Shown: positions 10,310 to 20,465 of the stretch, piece after piece
How positions within the stretch are numbered: the stretch's first letter is position 1
Layout: each line of letters begins with the position of its first letter
Assembly (NCBI GenBank): GCA_038093975.1
Contig: JBBPTG010000280.1
Location: 1 to 29,959, forward strand
Source: Chalciporus piperatus
Lineage: Eukaryota; Basidiomycota; Agaricomycetes; Boletales; Boletaceae
Direction of reading: 5' to 3'
DNA length: 29,959 nt
Position numbers and translations under genes: made by a program
The notes under the pieces: model-generated
Seen by the model: the letters and a program-made list of their open reading frames with translations, nothing else
Database searches by the model: none
Told to the model about the DNA's origin: nothing

Positions 10310-12564
10310 TCACTTCAGTGCATAACGGCTGGAATTCCGAATTCTTTCCCCGAAATGCCAAAATATCCATGGTCTATGATGCCGGAATCAGCGACGAAAA
10401 ATACAGCCTGTATAGCGTAGCGACTTACGCAGGGCAACCAACCACGATGGCCACCACAGCGAGAATAGTGTCCCCTTTCCCGAACCCGAGTGCAGAATAC
10501 ATCACGGGGGCAAATACGGGGAAGGCGGCTCCGGCCAATGAGCGCAGAAACGATACCGCCGCCATCGCTATACGAGATTTGGATAAGTAGCAGAGAGGCG
10601 ATGCAAAGTGCGGGAGCGTACCAGACGCAGCGTGGAGAGTAAACGCATCAACGACGTACGCTTGGGTACAGTGGAAGTTGAGAATAATACCGGCGCCAAC
10701 AAGCGTGATGCCCTGTTATTTTTGTTTTTGAGCCAACGAAAACGGAAATATTCCCAACGGGGCGGGCTGAGGACACTCACGATATCAGGTACGATCCAAT
10801 GTGTGTTCGCCTGAACGGTCCAACCTGTGATGAGAAGCCCGATCGGTAACAGCACCGTTCCGATAAACATGGGAGCTAGAGTCAAATTTAAGATAAGTGC
10901 TGAATGGCCTCTAAAAGCCATGGAATGGACACTGACGCAGCCGGAATTCGGGTCTCCCAACACCACCATTTTTGGTTTTAAAATGGACATAGACCTTATC
11001 TAATAATCTGGCGTTTACTTGCGAAGCTCCCGTCAGTCCGATGCCGAGAGCAATGTAGTGTAACCCAGCGATCCCAACGGGTTGTCCATAGATTCCCCGG
11101 AAGATAGATGGCATCGTTGTCAAAAATACTAAGATGTATCATTATCAAATTCTACCAGAAAAAGCACGCTTGATCACTCACGGTACAATGTTCCCCAGAG
11201 GTATGCCATATACACGCCAAGCAGCTGGATGATAGGTTCCTGGACGAAAAGCGCAAACGGTCGGACCAGGGCCCTGGACATGATGGCTTTCCACCTAACA
11301 ATAATCAAGTTGGTGTGATCTGTCCACGGCTGTCCAATTTGTTGTCCCGTAATCAAGTTGGTGTGATTCGAAAATCGGAGCGATCATACTCACGAGCGAT
11401 CTCCGTTCTTGTCAAAAATTGTCCGTACCTCACGGCAGGATGTCTTCTCCTCGTCCTCTGATTTCCTTATCTGTTCTGCCTTTCTCTCCAGTAGCAAGGG
11501 CGCATATGCTAAGGAAACGTCATGGAAGTGTCGATGTCAGCCTTACTATCTGGACTCACTCTCTTCAAGAAAGAACAAGCCCAAGATCTGGATCGCTGCA
11601 TCCACGATGCTCGTCGACCAAAACTAAGATAATACGGTTTATCCCTCGATTTACATCATCATTTAAGCGAATAGACTCACCACCCATCTCCACGTCGAAC
11701 GTTCCGCAATCCTAAAGACCAGATCAGACTCGTCGCTGCAATTAGGAGTTGCTTGAAACCTACCAAGCCCCGGTGATAGGACCGATCACTGAACCAAGCA
11801 GTGGTGCTAATGAATACACAGCAATGGCTTTACCACCTTGAACGTAGTTCGTGAACCAGGCGGACAAACAAAAAAAGGCGGCATGAGGAAGTGGTAGGCA
11901 AAGTGATTTGACTTCATGTGTGATGACACAGAGTCAGCAGCAATAGCCACAGCATCTTCTGCATGACAACGAAATAGGGAAAAGAATGTTATAAATTCCC
12001 TTGGGTTGTTGACGTCAGGCGCGGCAGCATGTGGAGGGGAATTTGGGGGGGCAGATGAATCCAACGCCTCGAAGTATTGGTCGAAATGTTCAGGGTAATG
12101 GTTGGCAATAGCGAGGTCGCGAGAATTTTCGCAGTCTGAATGCGATGGCTGCTGCTGACGGTTGAGTTGCTGGTAGCCCTCGAAGAGGTTGAACACGAAC
12201 TTCATAAGTGCGGATTGCAACTAAACCGTCCTCCAAGTCGACTATCGCCCCCACCGTCCGTGGAACCCCACTGTCCCAAAAGTTTGGGCCCCTCATATTA
12301 TGTACCACGTCAGCTCTGGAGAAGGTTCGATGTCGTTTAAAGGATCTGAGCCAGCTAGAATAAAGAAATAAAAATCAGGGAACTTCGCAATATGATGCTA
12401 TTTACTTACTTTTTGGGATTTTGAGGGTCGTTAGGACCATCCCAATCAACGATGAGCACCTGTGTCTGCTGTTCATGAAGCGTTGCAGTCGGAGAGAACC
12501 CGCTCATCCCCTCGGAGTCGCTTGCTGGGCTTGCCGCGTCGTTGTCACGGTTTGTCGCGTTCAT
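10310..12564 (-). pseudogene. MFS drug:H+ antiporter-like transporter, first membrane segments missing
   Basis: Exons read on the minus strand: 12564-12410 (N-terminal tail with VDWDGPNDPQNPKN), then 11836-11764, 11711-11681, 11623-11560, 11508-11393, 11294-11182, 11128-10937, 10875-10781, 10712-10622, 10567-10429 and 10373-10310. They give RGKAIAVYSLAPLLG, IAERSTWRWVFW, a charged central loop, LVRPFALFVQEPI, and a normal C-terminus (FWHFGERIRNSSRYALK). These are typical of fungal DHA1 transporters that export drugs or small molecules across the plasma membrane. The segment between NW and RGKA (roughly the first four membrane helices, about 130 residues) is absent. The exon joins at 11393/11294 are also one base out of phase. 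Both suggest a decayed gene. A misjudged splice pattern is possible, but no hydrophobic coding sequence is visible in the gap. Confidence 0.82.
11853..12353 (-). other. Unrecognised insert or replacement inside the MFS gene
   Basis: This stretch lies where the first transmembrane exons should be. It carries a minus-strand ORF (12220-11807) of 137 codons that is hydrophilic, rich in Gln, Asn and Pro, and matches nothing I recognise. No terminal inverted repeats, poly(A) or target duplication were seen at its edges. Confidence 0.4.
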
Positions 12565-13087
12565 AGAGAAGGGAAATCAGGCGAGACAAATAACGGATTC
12601 AACATATTTCGTCCTCGCTGTCCTGACTTTAAGTTGCGCAAAGCCTTGTGATGACGCGGTGGGGATGGCCGACATCATATTCTTGTGAGTGGTACCGAGA
12701 TCAGCCGAGCGATGGTTGCACATGAGCGAGTGATCGTCACGTCGCGCTTCTGAAGGTTTCGTGAGCCCAAGCCAGGGCTTAACAAGGACTCTCATTGGAC
12801 CGGAACCCTTGTACGGCACTTTTCCCAATTATATTCTGCTCGTTGGGGGCGGAATGAGCGCTTGGGAATGCAGATGTTACATGTCTATGACTTTGCTCCC
12901 ATGTCAGTGAAGGTGGAGCAGACACACAGGGGCTATTTGGATGACGAACATATGTTCTCGAAATGTTTGCCGGTTGAGGCCGAGCTCAACCGAGGGTCTA
13001 GATCCCTAAGCGGTCCAATCAAAGTCAAGATTTCACGAAAGCCTTCAGAAGCACAACGTGATGGATGGTGCGTTCTCTGAATCAGAT

Positions 13088-13207
13088 AGGCTGTGGGTAA
13101 GTATGTCGTCAAGACAGATCTGAATCAGTGGGTCCCCGGTGTTTCGGATTTCGGCTAATGGCGAAAACGCCAGGTGTGAGTTACCCAAGGTTCAGTACCC
13201 ACAGCCT
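13088..13207. repeat. 120-bp segment bounded by 12-bp inverted repeats (possible MITE)
   Basis: The ends aggctgtgggta (13088-13099) and tacccacagcct (13196-13207) are perfect inverted repeats. No target-site duplication is visible in the flanks, so the MITE reading is weak. Confidence 0.4.
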
Positions 13208-13369
13208 TGCCAATAACTTACCACGTTACCAGTCGACTTGCGTTTACAGTACCTGACATACTAGCACAATCTTTTTTTTGAGTCCATAACACGGTCTTGA
13301 CTGCGACTCGGGCACCCTTGCGCGAAGGGCACGATGCTAGAATGGCAGTGATAACTCATCAAAAATGTT

Positions 13370-13390
13370 AGGAGTTCCTTAGGAACTCCT
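13370..13390. repeat. Perfect 10-bp palindrome
   Basis: The arms aggagttcct and aggaactcct are separated by a single T. No surrounding gene explains it, and it may be a remnant of a small element. Confidence 0.5.
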
Positions 13391-13906
13391 CGACAAATTA
13401 ACTCATTTCCCGAATGTTTCACGTTCCCTCGGTTGACGCGTCTAGGAACGTGCCTCTCTATTCAATTGAATGACGTTCTGCTCGACGGGGCATCATCGGA
13501 GAATGCTTGACAACGGGCCCCGAGATCGGCGAGGGAGTCGATCCACTACGAGGGAAGTTTGGGTGATTGTTTCCGTGTATCCAATTGCACCCACTGGCCG
13601 TGTGGATGACCGCAGTAGTGTAAGTCTTGTTTCTGGAAGCTGGCACCCTTGTAGGTTCGGTCCAATTCATCCTTCGGAGATAATCGATAATCGCCCTCCG
13701 GGTAAGAAGCTGGACGACGTCAGATACGACGCGCGGATGCGGCAACTGGAACTCACGAGGCGTTATACTTATTGTCCGGGTGGCCACTTGGATTTCCATG
13801 TTTACGGAAAATGATATGGGACCGGAACTGGGCTGTGCGGAAGATTAGCCGGTTTGAGGGGGATGGAGGAGCAGAGGAAGTTGAACAGAAATTCGGGAAA
13901 AAGGCT

Positions 13907-13958
13907 GGCTAACGTGGGGATCGAACCCAAGACCTTCGCGTACCTTAGCCACGAGAGC
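13907..13958 (-). pseudogene. Decayed tRNA-like sequence (T arm and anticodon arm), Harbinger insertion site
   Basis: On the minus strand the sequence has a T arm (ttggg, loop ttcgatc, then cccac) and an acceptor-like gttagcca. Upstream is an anticodon-arm-like cgtgg/ctaaggt/acgcg, with a loop that would give anticodon AAG. The 5' half is degraded: the D arm is short, the T stem has one mismatch, and no matching 5' acceptor strand is present. The Harbinger element starts three bases past it, duplicating TAA. It is probably a tRNA pseudogene or the tRNA-like part of a SINE, not a working tRNA. Confidence 0.45.
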
Positions 13959-13961
13959 TAA

Positions 13962-14060
13962 GGCCCAGCTCGGAAAGTTGGTCAGGTGTGGTCGGGCGTG
14001 GTTTGTCTGCCAAATCGTGGTTTGCCCAAACCAGTAGTTTACGAGCAAACCATCTGCAAA
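13962..14060. promoter_or_regulatory. Left terminal and subterminal repeats of Harbinger
   Basis: After the terminal repeat, several ggtttg/caaacc motifs occur in both orientations (for example ggtttgcccaaacc near 14022). The right end has a similar cluster. These are candidate binding sites for the Myb-like protein or the nuclease. Confidence 0.55.
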
Positions 14061-14197
14061 CTCGCACCCAGTGCACGGCAACTAGGTTTGTCGGATTTCG
14101 GATATTTCCGCGCGCGCGAGCGGCGGCTGCGTAACTCGACCGAGTCTTTACAACATTTTACATAACTCATTACATCCACTGCTGTAATCCACTCCAC

Positions 14198-15353
14198 ATG
14201 AGTGATCATACCCCAAGTTCAATTCCTATTGATCCTCAGCTTCTCTCGGAAAGCCAAGGTCCCCAAAAAACCAAGAAAAAGGCACCAATCAAGACTATTT
14301 GGTCACCCGCTGCTGATGCGCTCCTCATCGACTCTCTCTTGGCTTCCAAGCAAAACGGCCTTCAATCTGACTCTGGCTTCAAGGAGATGGCCTATTCGGC
14401 AGCAGTGCAAGCGCTCAAGGGTAGTGAGGAGACCAGTGGAGGAGCAGTGAAGTCTGTGCAGGCTGTGAGAAATCGGTGGAATATGGTGCGTAATCGCTGA
14501 CTGGGCATCTTCCAAGCCATGCTAACATGATGTTCAGCTGAAAAAGGATTTCAAGAAGGTTCATGGCCTTCGTGAAGCATCTGGATTTGGCTGGGATGAA
14601 AGCCTCCAGCTTGTCACTGCACCTGAGAATGTTTGGAAGACATACTTGGAGGTACGCTCTCTATGTGATATTGGTGAACTTACACTTGATTTATCGTGAC
14701 CGATAGAATTACCCGAGTGCCAAGAAGTGGAAGACAACCCCCTTTCCTCTTTACGACAAGATTCACTCACTCGTTCATGGCGTATTCGCAACTGGTGAGG
14801 GACAGTTCAATCCTGCCTCTGCCAATCCTGGCCTTGCCAACGATGAGCCAGCAATGCAAGCTGAGTTGACTGATGTTGAGAGGATCACTTCTGATGAGGT
14901 ATGTGATATTTGAGGGTTAGCTATGACAATCTAATCAGTCTCTAGGACTCTATGATCACTCCTGCTCATGGCAAGAGGAAGGTCGCCGGACGCAAACGTG
15001 CTCCATCAGAGACTCCTCAGAGCTCGACTCAAAAGCGTTTTCGTGGCCGAAATTCAGGTACGGAGGCCATGTTCTCTGTGGCGAGTGCCCTCGAGTCTCT
15101 TCAGACTGCATTCTTGGAGCCTCAAGCTTCTGGTTCAGATGCTGGTGCCTTGACCTCTGCTGCAGCGATGACATCTCCTGCTCGCCGAGAAGCTGCCATC
15201 AAGCTTATTGAGGAGGATGATGATCTATCTGAGGATGAGACTGTTAGGGCCATTTCTCTTTTTGCTCGCCAGTCTGCCATTGCTGGAGCCTATTTGGCGA
15301 TTAACAACAAGGCTAGGCGTACTCGCTTCATTCAACATGAACTTGAAAATTAG
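14198..15353 (+). CDS. Harbinger Myb/SANT-like DNA-binding protein
   Basis: Four exons join in frame to 333 residues: 14198-14485, 14538-14651, 14707-14898 and 14946-15353. Residues 30-130 form a Myb/SANT-like domain of the Myb_DNA-bind_3 type: IWSPAADALLIDSLL, then VRNRWNMLKKDFK, then SGFGWDESLQLV and PSAKKWKTTPFPLYDKI. A basic nuclear-signal-like patch follows (GKRKVAGRKRAP), then an Ala/Ser-rich region and a charged C-terminal helix. In PIF/Harbinger elements this second protein binds DNA ends and helps bring the nuclease to the nucleus and the element. Its stop at 15351-15353 is immediately next to the stop of the convergent nuclease gene. No lesions were seen. Confidence 0.88.
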
Positions 15354-16670
15354 CTAGTTCTCTTCCAAATATCTTTGATAGTCTTCCCACATCTCCATGG
15401 CAATTCTATCTCTTTTTTCGCTTGCTCGCCTTGACTCAACCACAGTCACTTCTCCTCCTAAAATCCCCTCCTGCAAAGGATTACGTTGATTGGCATTATC
15501 CTGAGTCCTTGGCTGTGGGAGATCATCTTGATCGTGAATGCGAATAAAGTTGTGAAGAACACAAATGGCAGGGACCATTTGAGCTTGAGTATGTAAGTCG
15601 TACTCGGGCGAGGCAACAATGAGTTTGAATCGGCGTTTGAGAACACCGAAGATACGTTCCACAACGTTGCGTGCGCTAGCTTGACGAAGATTGAACAGCT
15701 CCCGATAGTTTTGAGGCCTAATTATCCATGAGTCAATCATAAGAAAAACTAAACTAAAAACACATACTTTTGATTGGATGCAGCCCATTCCTTCAGATGG
15801 TATCGAACCCCACGATAAGGAACAAGAAGCGCATCACAAAGGGGGAACCCTGCATCTGCCAGAAAATATTTATCCTCTGGAACTCCAAGATCTCGCTGAC
15901 GAGCCTCAGTGAAGATATGCCCATCAGATGCACTTCCTTCCCATCCACTCAAGACATAGAGAAATCTCAAGTCTTGAGAACATGCCGCAAGGACATTCTG
16001 GGAGAGGTGACCTTTACGGTTGCGATAGCGAGCAACATCCTCCTCCGGTACGAAGCTGTCGATGTGAGTTCCATCAATAGATCCAATACAATCCTTAAAA
16101 TAAGGATAAAATTTGGAATTATTGTGAATCTCAGCAGCGAGAGGCGTAGCAGCATCAGGAAGCTTGACATAGGTGTTGTAAAACGCAGGCGTCGTCAAGG
16201 CGTCAAGAACACCATGGATTGCTCTCCAAGAAAGTTCAGTAACAGAGTATGTGAGGCGTTAACACTTACTTGGAGATGGTGTCAGGACTCCGCTGAAATC
16301 GTTCTTCAAGATGACGCTGAGAAAGACCAGTCACAGCGAGATGAAGGAAAATTGCAAGGCGCTCCGAAGCGGAAACGTAGCGTGTGGATCCAAAGCCTGT
16401 CTTAACCCTCAGCTCTGCTAGAAGCCTACGGAAGACATGCTTATTCATCCCCATTGCCTCGTAAAACCGCCCCCGATGCCCTGCAATCAGTTCATCAACC
16501 CACGCCTGCCCAGTCAAAATCGAGTTGCGCTTCCGAGTTTTATCGTAATAGCGAGAATAGTACTGCAAGCAAGCAGAACCGGCTGCGATTGCAGCGGCGA
16601 GCACAAGCGCTTTGCGCTTCTCATAAGGGAGGCGCGGTGAAGGGGCTGCAGCGTGGTGGACAACGGCCAT
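15354..16670 (-). CDS. Harbinger DDE transposase (nuclease, DDE_Tnp_4 type)
   Basis: Three minus-strand exons (16670-16270, 16223-15768, 15717-15354) join in frame to 406 residues. The N-terminal part has a helix-turn-helix-like segment (HLAVTGLSQRHLEERFQRS). The catalytic core shows SIDGTHI (first Asp), LADAGFP (second Asp) and RNVVERIFGVLKRRF (Glu), the usual DDE_Tnp_4 order. The C-terminus is VLHNFIRIHD, also typical of the family. It would cut the element out at its inverted repeats and insert it at TWA sites, working with the Myb-like protein. Introns are GT-AG. The start ATG at 16668-16670 leaves about 160 bp to the right element end. No stop or frameshift was found. Confidence 0.9.
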
Positions 16671-16679
16671 GAAATGGTT

Positions 16680-16830
16680 GTGCTACAAGTATTCACTCCG
16701 GTGTTCAAATTTTACGACTTTCGCAAACCGTGGGAACTAGTTTGCAAACCTCCGAGTGTGAAGTGCTGGTTTGCGCAAACCACTTTCCCACCCAAACCAG
16801 CCCTTCCTAACCAGGTTTCCGAGCTGGGCC
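16680..16830. promoter_or_regulatory. Right terminal and subterminal repeats of Harbinger
   Basis: The region holds gcaaacc and ggtttgcgcaaacc motifs and the terminal repeat ttccgagctgggcc, mirroring the left end. It also has to act as the promoter of the nuclease gene. Confidence 0.55.
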
Positions 16831-16872
16831 TAAGACTTCTTTTTTTTTTTTTTGGACAAGCGGTAACATTAC

Positions 16873-16987
16873 TAAGGGCCTGTTCGAGATGGCCAAAAGG
16901 GCTGCTAACCGAGTGCTAACCGAGTGCTAACCGAGTGCGGGCAGCACTCGGTTAGCAGCCCTTTTGGCCATCTCGAACAGGCCCTTA
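16873..16987. mobile_element. Foldback MITE with 45-bp perfect inverted repeats
   Basis: Arms 16873-16917 and 16943-16987 are perfect reverse complements starting taagggcctgttcgagatgg. The 25-bp spacer contains extra tandem copies of the 11-mer ctaaccgagtg, whose first copy lies in the left arm. The end gggcctgttcg resembles hAT or Harbinger-type MITE ends. No clear target duplication was found, because TAA and TTA at the edges belong to the palindrome. Confidence 0.75.
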
Positions 16988-17007
16988 GGTAGCAACTGAC
17001 AAGTCTA

Positions 17008-17710
17008 TAGTTGCGGACACGCAAAGCCCACCGGTTCTATAACGCAAAAATATGAGTTTTCTACAGGAAACTGAGAGTGGATTTGGACTTAGATTGTCAA
17101 AAGGATGCAAAAAACACTGCTCCGAAGTTTTTCCCACGACATTTTTGGTGCGCCAAATTTTTGGGCCAATTTCTGGAATGTTGTGTACCCCTTTGGGGCT
17201 TTGGGGGTGATCTGAAGTGGACTGAAGCAAACCACGATGTCTCAACTTCTCAGTTGACGTTCAGTTGACGAAGAAATGTCAAGGTGAGGCCAATCCAGAT
17301 GCCTGTAAGCCTACCCCGCCCCGACTTGATACCTACTGACCGCACGAGGCTGAGAGCATAAGCTTAGTAATCAGGGGACAGTTGCCTAATTGGGAAGGGA
17401 CTAGTGTTCAATACCATCACACCACACATTTTTAGACAACTCTGGTAGACCTTTTCTTTATGGGATCATCAACAACTCAACGAGAGGAGTCGTTTGCGCA
17501 TTTTTCGGGATTTTGAGCTATTTTTTTCGTGTTGCGCCAAATTTTTAGGGTAAAAATTCTTCATTTTGAAGAATTTAAAGAATCGGCTCGTGGAATCCAT
17601 TTCTACTTACTCTCAGCATCATAAATAAATGGTTTTCAGTCAGGACTGATGTGTTGTGATGTCGCAAAAACTCAGCGACTATTGTGGTTGACTTTGCGTG
17701 TCCGCAACTG
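17008..17710. mobile_element. Non-autonomous Tc1/mariner/pogo-like element with TA target duplication
   Basis: The left end tagttgcggacacgcaaag and right end ctttgcgtgtccgcaactg are inverted repeats with one mismatch at the outermost base. TA flanks both sides (17006-17007 and 17711-17712), the tc1/mariner/pogo signature. The 703-bp interior has no credible ORF. Outside the TA, ttaggtag and ctacctaa form another inverted pair, so a second element boundary may lie there. Confidence 0.7.
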
Positions 17711-17790
17711 TAGTTCTACCTAATACGCTAAGGCGGAGGCGCTATTGCGGTCTCCGGTCCGAGGAAAAATGCGCTTACGCACGCCCTACG

Positions 17791-19720
17791 TCATAGGGGG
17801 TGTGGGACTCCGTGAGCTGTCTGGTTTCCCCGTTGTAGGATAGGGGGCCTAAACAGTTTTATACCCACTAAAACCTCATGGTTTGTCACCCAATCCTTGG
17901 GGGGGTCTGGGTTGTTTAGTGTGGTTCGCCATGTGGCTTCGATTCTGTTTTGTAGTCCGGGTGGTTTTTTTGATTTTGCTCTCCTTCGATCTATGTCGAG
18001 GCGTGTGTTAATTTTCTCTTCCCACATGCTGAGGATTGTATTCAGGGTGAGCTGTTTGTTGCCTATTACTCTCCCACATCGTATCGCCCAAATTAGGTGT
18101 GCCGATTCTGACAGGAGGATGATTCTTAGTCTTGCTTTTCTGTTTTTTCTGTGGTTTTGTTCTTCTGTTGGATCGTTCTGGTTTGTCGGTTTTAGCGACC
18201 CGCAACCTAGTATGTGTCCGATCGTCGGTTGTGTCCATTCGCCTAGTTCTTGGGGCCATAGTTGCTGCGTTGCTGCCCATATTGTGACTCTTTCTGGGCT
18301 TGGGCATTCCGTTAGTATGTGGTCTAGTGATTTGATTGGGTCGTCGCAGTATGTACACTTTGCCCGCTGTTCGAAGTTGGGGATGTTTAGCCAGTAGTTT
18401 CCTACCCTTATGGCGCCGTTTATTGCCTTATATAGGAAAGTCTGTATTGGTTGCCTGATGTCTGTATTTCGGACATTCTTCCATAGGGATTTATCTGTTT
18501 CTAACGTTATTGTTGTGCTCTGTACCGCATGTCTGGCTATATCTAAGTTCATCAGTGTCGTTCTGGTGTACGGTTTGAGTTCCAAGTTGTTGATTATCTT
18601 GTATGCTATTGATTGCGTGATTTCTGATAGTTTCGCTCCTGATGCATTGAATTCGTCCGGGACCTCCAGGTCTACATGGTCCGATTGTGCTTTCTTTGCT
18701 CCTTCGTTTGCAAGTCTATCTGCTTGTTCATTTCCTTCTATTCCATCATGTCCTTTGACCCACTCGAAGTTTGTTGGTGCGGTTCTTATACGTAGTTCGT
18801 ATGCAGCTCTTTGGAACCACTTCTTATTGCTTATTCCGGCCCATCCGATGTTTGCCCAAGATTTTAGGTGTTTCGTGAGGCCGTTGATTGCGTACATTGA
18901 GTCTGAGATAATCGTCAGTGGTACCGTTGGTTGGGTGAGCTGTAGGGCTACTGTTATCACTGCTATCTCTCCTGTCTGATTCGATTGTTCGATACCCGGT
19001 ACTTGTATCGCTTTGTTGTTTGGATTGTTTTCCCCAAACCAGATCCCGGCACCACATTTTGCGTTTTCCTTTCCGTTATTGATACTCGATGTTACGAACG
19101 CTCAGTTCCTTATCCTAGTCTTTCCTACACTTACTACGTTTCTCTTTCACTTTTGCACTTAGTCGCTTTCTCTCCCTTTCCTGTTATCTTATCTTATCAA
19201 GATCACATCACGTGACCTGCTGACATCAGCTAGGTCTAGCCTTTCGCTTACGTAACGTGGCTGTGACTCACGCTGACTCATCTCGCTTCCTAGTCATATA
19301 CGCTATTGGCTGTTACTCGCCATGACTCATATCTAGTCATACCTAGTCATATAGTTAAGGTTTAGCCACAACATGTACAAACACTGTCAATAGTATATAA
19401 ACCCGGGTTGACAAGCACTGGCTCCCCAGTCTTGTTCTCCTGGAGTTTCCTCTTCTTGAACTTCATGGGCCAAGCGCTCCTGCTTGTCTAGTCTGATCCT
19501 CAGCTCTAGTTACTGAGTTGATGTGGTTCCACTAGGGCATGTTGTCTGATGATAGCGCTAGCTCTTGATTGAGTTGAGTCGTTTCACTCGACCCGTCTGT
19601 GTAGGCTATCGTGGGGGGGGCATTTTCGCCCGGTTCCACTCTACTAGGGGCTTGTAGTCTGTGTGCTGGTTGTATCGGAGTTGTCCTGCATCAGGAAAAA
19701 ACCTCTGTTCCCTATATCAC
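17791..19720 (-). pseudogene. LINE ORF2 3' end: RNase H and zinc knuckle, split by a solo LTR
   Basis: The minus strand encodes an RNase H domain of a non-LTR retrotransposon: ENAKCGAGIWFG, SNQTGEIAVI (catalytic Glu), IISDSMYAI (Asp), WVKGHDGIEGNEQADRLANEG (Asp). A CX2C...HX4C reverse-transcriptase zinc-binding motif follows (CTYCDDPIKSLDHILTEC). The stop is at 17791-17793. The first catalytic Asp (AYTDGS) lies beyond the solo LTR at about 19600, and the frame rejoins exactly when the LTR and one ctcga copy are removed. Further upstream a C8 run near 19613 is one base out of frame with DYKPLVEWNRAKM, so a second lesion exists. No RT domain is visible beyond about 19720, so the copy is 5' truncated. 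RNase H would degrade RNA in element hybrids; this copy is dead. Confidence 0.85.
19090..19586 (+). repeat. Solo LTR (family L), copy 1, inside the LINE RNase H gene
   Basis: The 497-bp sequence starts TGTTACGAACG and ends GTCGTTTCA. It is flanked by ctcga on both sides (19085-19089 and 19587-19591), a 5-bp target duplication. A TATA box (tatataaa) lies near 19394. Compared with the copy at 24097 it lacks about 106 bp of the TGACTCA-rich part. Confidence 0.9.
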
Positions 19721-20126
19721 TCTTTGATGATATATGGAGGTATTTGATGATATATGTTACTATATGTGTCATATGGATCCAATGGCCAGAATGCAAAAGT
19801 CCCCTGTAAAATAGCACAAAATAGCACACAAAAAGTGCCATATAGCATTATATAGTACCATATAGTAGGTGTTTTAACAGGACCAATGGCCTATGCTCAG
19901 CCTTGGCTTTTTGTGTCAGATATGCACATGCGCACATATAGTGCTATCTGGAAATGTCCAAATGTAATCTGGGACTTTTCCTATTGTCACCATTCTTCAC
20001 TCTTTGTACTCATTTGTCACACATTTAGAACAGGGGAAACGTGATTCATTTGCAGCGGCCCAAAACCAGCCCAAAAACAGAAAACAAATTACAGCAGCTA
20101 CAACTACTAAGCAGGCGGAATGTTTG
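19721..20126. other. AT-rich segment with short inverted repeats
   Basis: The stretch has many atatag/tatag motifs and opposite-strand pairs such as aaaagtccc (near 19796) and gggactttt (near 19972), plus atagcac and gtgctat. It could be a decayed MITE. No gene was seen. Confidence 0.3.
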
Positions 20127-20465
20127 TGTTATGATCTCTCACAACACAGCGGGGACTTTAGGCAACACTAAGCCTATGCGAAGGATATGCTGAGTACTAA
20201 AGCTTAATGACGGTGAAGTCACAAATGGATTAGACTGGGGTCTGTGATAAGTACAGGGCTACTTATATACTATTGAGAAGTGCGCACAGACCAACAGCCG
20301 AATAAGGAAATCATAAAGGAAAAGATAGATAAGGTAAATGGGATGATAGATAAGAAAAGGTACCAGGTACGGATTAGGGTCTAGGCCATGACATCATTGC
20401 TGACTCATCTAAGTCTGGACCTTTGTCACGTGACCTGATTATGTAATAGTTTACGTAATGCTACA
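20127..20465 (-). repeat. Possible diverged solo LTR, minus orientation
   Basis: Read on the minus strand it starts TGTAGC and ends CATAACA. It has atgagtcagc, gtcacgtgac and ttacgtaa motifs and then caatagtatataag, in the same order as the family L LTR at 24097. No target duplication was found, so the edges are uncertain. Confidence 0.4.

Larger units (their letters stand above)
12565..13906. other. Intergenic region with short inverted repeats
   Basis: No gene is recognised here. A 114-codon plus-strand ORF (13470-13814) has a mirror ORF of almost the same length on the other strand and no motifs, so it is probably fortuitous. Two inverted repeats are listed separately. The upstream region of the MFS gene would lie at 12565 onwards. 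Confidence 0.5.
13962..16830. mobile_element. Complete PIF/Harbinger DNA transposon
   Basis: The element is 2869 bp. Its ends share 15 identical terminal bases (ggcccagctcggaaa, inverted at the right end), continuing with partial similarity. It is flanked by direct TAA on both sides (13959-13961 and 16831-16833), the TWA target duplication expected for PIF/Harbinger. Inside are two convergent genes, a Myb/SANT-like protein and a DDE nuclease, both open. It therefore looks potentially autonomous. Confidence 0.93.

Noticed and set aside
13458..13814. Opposed 113- and 114-codon ORFs
   Set aside because: Mirror frames of the same DNA with no recognised domain; probably chance.
19644..19841. Minus-strand 65-codon ORF upstream of the LINE fragment
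   Set aside because: AT-rich, no domain, out of frame with the RNase H reading.
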